Assembly (NCBI GenBank): GCA_023405705.1
Contig: JAEXXR010000273.1
Span: forward strand, 1-6,447
Length of the DNA: 6,447 bases
From: Actinomycetes bacterium
GTDB lineage: Bacteria; Actinomycetota; Thermoleophilia; Solirubrobacterales; Solirubrobacteraceae
Direction of reading: 5' to 3'
Shown in pieces: positions 1 through 4,420 of the stretch. The position numbers and the translations under genes are program-made. The number at the start of each line of letters is the position of its first letter. Within the stretch, counting starts at the first letter, position 1. Below the pieces are notes generated by a model. That model was not told where the DNA came from, did no database searches, and saw only the letters and a list, made by a program, of their open reading frames with translations.

Positions 1-185
1 TGCTCGAGCTGACCGGCCCGGTCGACCTGACGGCGGCGACGCGGGCCGCCGTCGAGCGCGGCGTCTGGCTGCGCCCGTTCCGCAACCTCGTCTACGCGAT
101 GCCGCCGTACGTGACCGACCCCGACGACGTCGCGCGCATCGCCGGCGCGATGGTCGCCGCCGCAGCGACCGGTCCTGCGGCGTGA
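1..185 (+). CDS. bioA: BioA C-terminus (adenosylmethionine-8-amino-7-oxononanoate aminotransferase), 5'-truncated by window edge
   Basis: The first complete codon begins at base 3 and the frame stays open for 60 codons to a TGA at 183-185. The visible tail contains the block [20 protein letters not shown], which is the conserved C-terminal signature of BioA. E. coli BioA has the similar GVWIRPFGKLIYLMPPY there. BioA is a cytoplasmic PLP-dependent class III aminotransferase that converts 7-keto-8-aminopelargonate to 7,8-diaminopelargonate in biotin synthesis, using S-adenosylmethionine as amino donor in most species. The arginine of the RPF motif (codon 72-74) corresponds, as I recall, to the substrate-contacting Arg391 of E. 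coli BioA. The PLP lysine and most of the protein lie outside the window, so integrity cannot be judged. Other class III aminotransferases are possible, but the RPF...MPPY signature strongly favours BioA. The gene converges on the tetR gene. Confidence 0.88.
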   Translation, partial: LELTGPVDLTAATRAAVERGVWLRPFRNLVYAMPPYVTDPDDVARIAGAMVAAAATGPAA

Positions 186-192
186 GCGCGCC

Positions 193-246
193 GCCGGTCC
201 CAGCCTGCCGCCGAGCGGCCTGCGAGCCGCTGCCCAGCTGACCGGC
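193..246. terminator. Possible bidirectional hairpin between convergent bioA and tetR
   Basis: The 80-bp gap between the two stop codons can fold into nested hairpins. The outer stem pairs GCCGGTC (193-199) with GACCGGC (240-246), and AGC (202-204) with GCT (237-239). An inner stem pairs AGCGGC (214-219) with GCCGCT (226-231) around a 6-nt loop. There is no T-run on either side, so this is not a textbook intrinsic terminator, but T-less GC hairpins are common between convergent genes in high-GC actinobacteria. A further 14-bp palindrome (253-266, GCGGCGG/CCGCCGC) abuts the tetR stop codon. In DNA this GC-rich some such pairing is expected by chance. Confidence 0.4.
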
Positions 247-265
247 GTCGGGGCGGCGGCCGCCG

Positions 266-916
266 CTAGCTCGCGGCTCTCGCCACCCCGTACCCGGCCA
301 GCCCCTCGGCGAGCTGGTCGTAGGCCTGCGCGGCCCGGGGGCGCATGCGCGCGGCCAGCGCCGCCGGCTCCTCGCCGGCGAGCAGGCCGGCGAAGGTGGC
401 GCGGAAGACCGTGATCAGCGTCCACGCGAGCGTGCGGGCGACGACCGCGGGGACGAGGTCGTCGGCGTCGGCGCCCGTCGCCTCGGCGAAGGCGGCGGCG
501 ATCGCCTCGGCCTCGCGCTCCCAGCCGGCGGCGAGGCGCTGCTGCAGGTGCGGGCTGTTGCGCACGATCCGCGGGACGACGAGGCTCTCCTCGGTCTCGC
601 CCGCGGCGACGACGTCGAGCATCTCCTCCGTGCTCGCGCGGAAGACGTCGAGCACGGAGCTGCCGGGCGGGCGCTCGGCGATCGCCGCCAGCAGCCGCGC
701 GGTGCCGGTGTCGCCACCGGCGAAGACGAGGTCCTCCTTGGTGGCGAAGTGGTTGAAGACCGTCTTCTCCGAGACCCCGGCGGCGTCGGCGACCTCGGCG
801 ACCGTGACCGCGTCGAAGCCGCGGGCTGCGAACAGGCGCCGGGCGGTGTGGGCTATCGCTTCGCGCGTGGCGCGCTTCTTGCGTTCGCGGAGGCTCTCGG
901 GCACGTGTCCTGACAT
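266..916 (-). CDS. TetR/AcrR-family transcriptional repressor
   Basis: This 216-residue protein has the usual TetR-family length and layout. Residues about 15-62 form the DNA-binding three-helix domain: TREAIAHTARRLFAARGFDAVTV, then the helix-turn-helix VAEVADAAGVSEKTVFNHFATKEDL (about 39-63), where SEKTVFNHFATKEDL is the typical recognition helix and following segment. Residues about 70-210 are an alanine-rich helical ligand-binding and dimerisation domain that I cannot assign to a ligand class. The gene is divergent from the ABC exporter genes, with only 61 bp between starts and a strong inverted repeat in the gap, so it most likely represses both itself and the exporter. ATG at 914-916 is used as start, but no Shine-Dalgarno precedes it. 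A TATACT box at 919-924 would place transcription initiation close to or inside this ATG, so the in-frame GTG at 902-904 is an alternative start giving a protein four residues shorter. Confidence 0.93.
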   Translation of the reverse strand: MSGHVPESLRERKKRATREAIAHTARRLFAARGFDAVTVAEVADAAGVSEKTVFNHFATKEDLVFAGGDTGTARLLAAIAERPPGSSVLDVFRASTEEMLDVVAAGETEESLVVPRIVRNSPHLQQRLAAGWEREAEAIAAAFAEATGADADDLVPAVVARTLAWTLITVFRATFAGLLAGEEPAALAARMRPRAAQAYDQLAEGLAGYGVARAAS

Positions 917-918
917 CG

Positions 919-924
919 AGTATA
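919..924 (-). promoter_or_regulatory. Candidate -10 box for tetR (TATACT on the minus strand)
   Basis: On the minus strand the bases read TATACT, five of six matches to TATAAT, just outside the left arm of the inverted repeat. No convincing -35 is found at 16-18 bp upstream. The expected start of transcription, about 7 bp downstream near base 912, falls at the annotated ATG, implying a leaderless or near-leaderless mRNA or a slightly later start codon. A repressor bound to the adjacent operator would block this element. Confidence 0.4.
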
Positions 925-925
925 C

Positions 926-963
926 ACACTACAGTGACAGTAGTTTTACAGTCACTGTAGTGT
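926..963. promoter_or_regulatory. Probable TetR operator in the divergent promoter: 13-bp inverted repeat containing two tandem palindromes
   Basis: ACACTACAGTGAC (926-938) is perfectly repeated in inverse as GTCACTGTAGTGT (951-963). After one A/A mismatch (939/950) the symmetry resumes for three more pairs, GTA/TAC, around a central GTTT (943-946). The same DNA can be read as two neighbouring 13-bp odd palindromes. Site 1 is TACAGTGACAGTA (930-942, one mismatched pair) and site 2 is TACAGTCACTGTA (947-959, perfect), with centres 17 bp apart. Paired sites of this kind suit two TetR dimers on one DNA segment, as known for QacR-type regulators. The element fills most of the 61-bp gap between the divergent tetR and ABC start codons and is AT-rich within a very GC-rich region. 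The inverted repeat is seen directly; its role as the binding site of the adjacent TetR is inferred from position and symmetry. Confidence 0.87.
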
Positions 964-977
964 TATCGTGCCGCGCC

Positions 978-1985
978 ATGACCACCTCCACACCACCCGC
1001 CATCGAGGTCCTGGACCTCGTCAAGGCCTATGGCGAGGTCGAGGCCGTGCGCGACGTCTCGTTCACCGTCGCGGCCGGCGAGGTCTTCGGCTTCCTCGGT
1101 CCCAACGGCGCCGGCAAGAGCACGACGATCAACATGCTCTGCACGCTCGTCAGACCGACCTCCGGCAGCGCCTGCGTCGCCGGCTACGACGTCGTGCGGC
1201 AGCGCGACGCCGTCCGCCGCCACATCGGCCTCGTCTTCCAGGACCAGACGCTCGACGTCAACCTGACCGCCGCGCAGAACCTGCGGCTGCACGCCGAGCT
1301 GTACGGGATCGACCCGGGCGTCGTGCCCGCGCGCATGCAGCAGATGCTGCAGATGGTCGACCTCGCCGACCGCTCCGACCAGCAGGTGATCACCTTCTCC
1401 GGCGGCATGAGACGGCGCCTGGAGATCGCCCGCGGCCTGATGCACTCGCCGCGCGTGCTGTTCCTCGACGAGCCGACGATCGGCCTCGACCCGCAGACCC
1501 GCAGCTCGATCTGGCGCTACATCCGCGCCCTCCAGGAAAGCGAGGGGACGACGATCTTCATGACCACCCACTACATGGACGAGGCGGAGTTCTGCGACCG
1601 CATCGCGATCATGGATCGCGGCGAGATCGTCGTGCTCGACACGCCCGAGGCGCTGAAGGCGAGCGTCGGCGCCGACCGCGTCACGCTCGGCACCGCCGAC
1701 GACGAGGCGGCGCTCGCAGCGCTGCGCGACCGCTTCGGCGTCGAGGCGTCGGTCGCCGACGGCGTCGTCACCTGCCACGTCGCGTCGGGCGAGGCGTTCG
1801 TGCCGCGCCTGTTCGATGAATGGGACCCCGCCCTCCCCCCGATCACCTCCGTCGCCGTCGCCCGGCCGACGCTCGACGACGTCTTCATGCGCTACACCGG
1901 CTCGACGATCCGCGACGCGGAGAACGACGGCGCCGTCAACCGCAACAGGGCGCACCTCGCGATGGCGAAGGCGGTGCGCCGATGA
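978..1985 (+). CDS. ABC exporter ATP-binding protein, DrrA-type (drug/daunorubicin resistance family)
   Basis: This 335-residue cytoplasmic ATPase energises the membrane partner encoded next. The nucleotide-binding domain is complete: Walker A GPNGAGKST (41-49), Q-loop Q88 in LVFQDQ, ABC signature FSGGM (140-144) followed by RRRLEIARGL, Walker B VLFLDEP (160-166), D-loop GLDP (169-172) and H-loop H198 in TTHYMDEAE. The C-terminal extension (about 216-335), ending in RPTLDDVFMRYTGSTIRD, is the DUF4162-like tail typical of DrrA and related exporters. The frame is open far upstream, but that part is antisense to tetR. ATG 978 is the first ATG after the operator; an in-frame GTG at 960 lies inside the operator and is unlikely. 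No Shine-Dalgarno is visible, so a short-leader or leaderless mRNA is likely. The stop overlaps the permease start (ATGA). The exported substrate cannot be read from sequence; drug, lipid or glycoconjugate export are all possible. Confidence 0.95.
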   Translation: MTTSTPPAIEVLDLVKAYGEVEAVRDVSFTVAAGEVFGFLGPNGAGKSTTINMLCTLVRPTSGSACVAGYDVVRQRDAVRRHIGLVFQDQTLDVNLTAAQNLRLHAELYGIDPGVVPARMQQMLQMVDLADRSDQQVITFSGGMRRRLEIARGLMHSPRVLFLDEPTIGLDPQTRSSIWRYIRALQESEGTTIFMTTHYMDEAEFCDRIAIMDRGEIVVLDTPEALKASVGADRVTLGTADDEAALAALRDRFGVEASVADGVVTCHVASGEAFVPRLFDEWDPALPPITSVAVARPTLDDVFMRYTGSTIRDAENDGAVNRNRAHLAMAKAVRR

Positions 1986-2848
1986 GCGCCGTGACGACCC
2001 CCGAGGTCGCCGCCGTCCGCGTGCCGGAGCGCTCGTGGCGCTCGGAGCAGCGCGCGGTGAGAATCGTCTGGTACCGCGAGCTGATCCGCTTCACGAGCGA
2101 CCGCGCCGGGATGGTCTCGTGGCTGATCCAGCCGCTGCTGTTCCTGTTCGTGCTCGGGACCGGTCTGGAGTCGCTCGCGTCGGGCTCGACCGGCGGCGTC
2201 GGCCTGACGACCTTCATCTTCCCCGGCATGCTCTGCTTCGCCGTCGTCTTCACGGCGATGTTCAGCGCGATCACGCTCGTGATGGACCGCGAGTTCGGCT
2301 TCCTGCGCGAGATGCTGATCGCGCCGGTCAGCCGCTCCTCGATCATCCTCGGCAAGGCGCTCGGCGGCGCGACCGTCGCGGCGTCGCAGGGCGTCGTCGT
2401 GCTGGCGCTCGCCGGCCTCGTCGACGTCCCCTACGACCCGGTGCTGATGCTCGGCCTGCTCGGGATGCTGCTGCTGCTCGCCTTCACGGTGACCGCGTTC
2501 GGCCTCGTCGTCGCGACCCGCATCAAGCAGATCCGCACCTTCACGAGCATCATGCAGATGGCCGTCATGCCGATGGTCTTCCTGTCGGGCGCGATGTTTC
2601 CGGTCTCCAACCTGCCGACCTGGCTGGAGCTGCTCAACCGCCTCAACCCGCTGACCTACGCGGTCGACCCGATGCGCCGCCTCGTCTTCGACCACCTCGA
2701 CGTCTCCGCCTCGGCGAGCGCGACGCTCGACACCGGCGTCACCTGGTTCGGCTGGGTGCTGCCGGTCTGGTTCGAGGTCGCGATGATCGCGCTGCTCGGC
2801 GCGGTGATGATGGCGATCGCGATCCGCCAGTTCGCGCGCTCGGAGTAG
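1982..2848 (+). CDS. ABC-2 type exporter permease, DrrB-like
   Basis: This 288-residue integral membrane protein is the transport channel partner of the upstream ATPase. It starts at the ATG overlapping the ATPase stop codon (ATGA, 1982-1985), indicating translational coupling. The ORF remains open upstream, but only inside the ATPase gene. A cytoplasmic N-terminus (about 1-43) is followed by about six hydrophobic segments: roughly 44-62, 73-100, 128-147, 154-178, 187-206 and 250-281. DREFGFLREMLIAPVSR (102-118), after the second segment, is the hallmark loop of the ABC-2 membrane family. PLTYAVDPMRRLVF later in the protein is also typical of DrrB-like permeases. Length is normal for the family and there is no sign of damage. 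With one ATPase and one permease, the working transporter is expected to be a 2+2 assembly. Expression should be controlled by the operator upstream of the ATPase gene. Confidence 0.94.
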   Translation: MSAVTTPEVAAVRVPERSWRSEQRAVRIVWYRELIRFTSDRAGMVSWLIQPLLFLFVLGTGLESLASGSTGGVGLTTFIFPGMLCFAVVFTAMFSAITLVMDREFGFLREMLIAPVSRSSIILGKALGGATVAASQGVVVLALAGLVDVPYDPVLMLGLLGMLLLLAFTVTAFGLVVATRIKQIRTFTSIMQMAVMPMVFLSGAMFPVSNLPTWLELLNRLNPLTYAVDPMRRLVFDHLDVSASASATLDTGVTWFGWVLPVWFEVAMIALLGAVMMAIAIRQFARSE

Positions 2849-2931
2849 CGGGCCGCACCGCCCCACGAATCGCCGGCAGATTCACGACGTTCGGGGGTTC
2901 CGACGACCAGCGCCGGGGTGCCAGGTCGGAC

Positions 2932-2945
2932 GACTGTATACAGTC
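2932..2945. promoter_or_regulatory. Perfect 14-bp palindrome upstream of the malic enzyme gene, candidate operator
   Basis: GACTGTA is directly followed by its inverse TACAGTC, giving a perfect 14-bp palindrome with core TGTATACA, 48 bp before the malic enzyme ATG. It is AT-richer than its surroundings. Cores of the form TTGTATACAA are known binding sites for several GntR/FCD-family regulators (for example MatR of malonate metabolism), so this may be an operator for a regulator encoded elsewhere. It also carries TATACA, a weak -10-like hexamer, so it could overlap the promoter. Its function is inferred. The rest of the 145-bp gap (2849-2993) shows only weak pairing, such as TCCGAC 2899-2904 with GTCGGA 2925-2930, and a pyrimidine tract at 2951-2966. 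Confidence 0.55.
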
Positions 2946-2980
2946 CCACGGCTTTTCTCTCTCCACCGCCGCAAACCGCC

Positions 2981-2987
2981 GGGAAGG
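2981..2987 (+). promoter_or_regulatory. Ribosome binding site of the malic enzyme gene
   Basis: GGGAAGG ends 6 nt before ATG 2994. It is a good purine-rich Shine-Dalgarno at normal spacing and supports that start, which also sits exactly at the beginning of the ACT domain. Confidence 0.7.
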
Positions 2988-2993
2988 CCGCCC

Positions 2994-4334
2994 ATGCCCT
3001 TGGACTGCACGTATCGACTCCGGATCCCGCATCGCGTCGGGCAGCTCGCGACGGTCGCGGGCCGCATCGCCGAGCACGGCGGCGTGATCGGCGACATCTC
3101 GACGATCACGGTCGCCCGCCACGAGGCGCTGCGCGAGATCACGATCGAGGTGCGTGACAAGGCCCACGCCGACGAGCTGGCGGCCGGCCTCGCGGCGCTG
3201 CCCGACGTCCACGTCAGCTGGCATCACGACCGCGCCTTCCTCGCGCACGACGGCGGCAAGCTGGAGGTCCGCGGCGTGCGCGCGGTCGAGTCCAACCAGG
3301 ACGTGCGCGACGTCTACACGCCGGGCGTCGCGCGCGTCTCGCTCGCGATCCACGAGCACCCGGAGCTGGCGAGACGGTTCACGATGATCGGCCGCTCGGT
3401 CGCGATCGTCACGAACGGGACGCGCGTGCTCGGCCTCGGCGACATCGGCCCGGTCGCGGCGATGCCGGTGATGGAGGGCAAGGCGCTCTTCTACAGCCAG
3501 CTCGTCGGGATCAGCGCCGTGCCGATCCTCGTCGACACCAAGGACGTCGACGAGTTCGTCGAGACGGTCGTGCGGATCGCGCCCGGCTTCGGCGGCATCC
3601 ACCTGGAGGACATCTCGGCGCCGGCCTGCTTCGAGATCGAGGAGCGGCTGATCGAGGCGCTCCCGCAGCCGGTCATGCACGACGACGTCCACGGCACCGC
3701 GGTCGTCACCTTCGCCGCCGCGATCGCCGCCTGCCGCCACGCCGGCGTGCGGCTCGACGAGGCGGTCGTCGGCCAGATCGGCCTCGGCGCCGCCGGCTTC
3801 GGCATCGCCAACCTGATCCACGACGCCGGCGTCAGGCGCCTGATCGCGACCGACCCGAACCCGGGCGCCTGCGAGCGGGCGCGCGAGCACGGGATGGAGA
3901 TCGCCGACATCGAGACCGTCATGCGCGAGGCCGACGTCGTCGTCGCCACCAGCGGTCAGCCGGGCCTGATCGCGCCCGAGCTGGTGCGCAAGGGGCAGGT
4001 GGTGCTGGCGCTGACCAACCCGGTGCCGGAGATCGAGCCCGAGGTCGCGCTCGCGGCCGGCGCCGCCTTCGCCGCCGACGGCACCTCGGTCAACAACGTG
4101 CTCGGCTACCCGGGCATCTTCCACGGCGCGCTGCTGTCCGGCGCGACCGCGATCAACCTCGAGATGAAGCGCGCCGCCGCCTGGGCGCTGGCGAGACTGA
4201 CGGTCGAGTCCGAGCTGGTCCCCGACGTGCTCGACCCCGCCGTCCACGACGCCGTCGCCCAGGCCGTCGCCCGGGCCGCGATCGACAGCGGCGTCGCGCA
4301 CCCGGCGCCCGTGGAGGCGCCCGAGGAGGTCTGA
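2994..4334 (+). CDS. NAD-dependent malic enzyme with N-terminal ACT domain
   Basis: This 446-residue cytoplasmic enzyme oxidatively decarboxylates L-malate to pyruvate and CO2, producing a reduced nicotinamide, and so links the TCA cycle to pyruvate and gluconeogenesis. Residues about 1-78 form an ACT domain ([20 protein letters not shown]...GDIS), usually a small-ligand sensor. The malic domain has the catalytic Tyr108 in DVYTPGVA, Lys163 in MEGKALFYS, metal ligands Glu205/Asp206 in LEDISAP, and Asp230/Asp231 in HDDVHGTA. The NAD domain has GLGAAG (263-268), then IATDPNP; the aspartate after the second strand suggests NAD rather than [20 protein letters not shown] (from about 365) is the conserved C-terminal block. 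Length matches ACT-containing bacterial malic enzymes such as B. subtilis MleA-type. The commonly seen DDQHGTA is DDVHGTA here (Val232). The gene appears monocistronic, with a palindrome upstream and a hairpin downstream. Confidence 0.94.
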   Translation: MPLDCTYRLRIPHRVGQLATVAGRIAEHGGVIGDISTITVARHEALREITIEVRDKAHADELAAGLAALPDVHVSWHHDRAFLAHDGGKLEVRGVRAVESNQDVRDVYTPGVARVSLAIHEHPELARRFTMIGRSVAIVTNGTRVLGLGDIGPVAAMPVMEGKALFYSQLVGISAVPILVDTKDVDEFVETVVRIAPGFGGIHLEDISAPACFEIEERLIEALPQPVMHDDVHGTAVVTFAAAIAACRHAGVRLDEAVVGQIGLGAAGFGIANLIHDAGVRRLIATDPNPGACERAREHGMEIADIETVMREADVVVATSGQPGLIAPELVRKGQVVLALTNPVPEIEPEVALAAGAAFAADGTSVNNVLGYPGIFHGALLSGATAINLEMKRAAAWALARLTVESELVPDVLDPAVHDAVAQAVARAAIDSGVAHPAPVEAPEEV

Positions 4335-4336
4335 GC

Positions 4337-4360
4337 GGCGCGCGCGGACGCGCGGGCGCC
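4337..4360 (+). terminator. Hairpin terminator candidate after the malic enzyme gene
   Basis: Two bases after the stop codon, GGCGC (4337-4341) pairs with GCGCC (4356-4360). After one G/G mismatch, CGCG (4343-4346) pairs with CGCG (4351-4354) around a GACG tetraloop. This gives nine pairs of ten, all G-C. No T-run follows, as is often the case in actinobacteria, so termination strength is uncertain. It separates the malic enzyme transcript from the next gene, 61 bp further on. Confidence 0.55.
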
Positions 4361-4410
4361 AGATCGCCCGAACACTCCGCTTTCCTACCGAACGGGCGGC
4401 TAGGGTCGGC

Positions 4411-4415
4411 AGGAG
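4411..4415 (+). promoter_or_regulatory. Ribosome binding site of the flavoprotein gene, bordered by a hairpin
   Basis: AGGAG ends 5 nt before ATG 4421 and fixes the start. GGCGGC (4395-4400) can pair with GCCGCC (4415-4420), which ends immediately before the ATG. The resulting stem would hold the Shine-Dalgarno in or beside a 14-nt loop. Whether this affects translation is unknown. Confidence 0.65.
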
Positions 4416-4420
4416 CCGCC

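Noticed and set aside
926..963. Reading the long inverted repeat as a transcription terminator or mobile-element end
   Set aside because: It lies between divergent start codons, has no T-run, no transposase gene nearby and no second copy in the window. Position and symmetry fit an operator.
345..977. Upstream open extension of the ABC ATPase frame, giving a 546-residue ORF
   Set aside because: The extension is antisense to the clearly real tetR gene, is low-complexity Ala/Ser/Arg, and crosses the operator. The ATPase domain begins just after ATG 978.
963..1955. 330-codon open frame on the minus strand
   Set aside because: It is antisense to the ABC ATPase, which has all its catalytic motifs, and has low-complexity shadow composition.
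2849..2993. Intrinsic terminator after the permease gene
   Set aside because: Only short imperfect stems are found (GAATC/GATTC, TCGG/CCGA, TCCGAC/GTCGGA) and none is followed by a T-run, so I could not support a call.
2918..3157. Small plus-strand ORF before the malic enzyme
   Set aside because: It overlaps the ACT domain out of frame, has no ribosome binding site and shows arginine-rich shadow composition.
2739..4301. 520-codon open frame on the minus strand
   Set aside because: It is the shadow of the malic enzyme gene and the end of the permease gene; its composition is dominated by Arg, Asp, Ala and Val and shows no family motif.
4401..4406. TAGGGT as a -10 box for the flavoprotein gene
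   Set aside because: It would start transcription near 4413, removing most of the good AGGAG Shine-Dalgarno from the mRNA, and no -35 is visible at the right distance.
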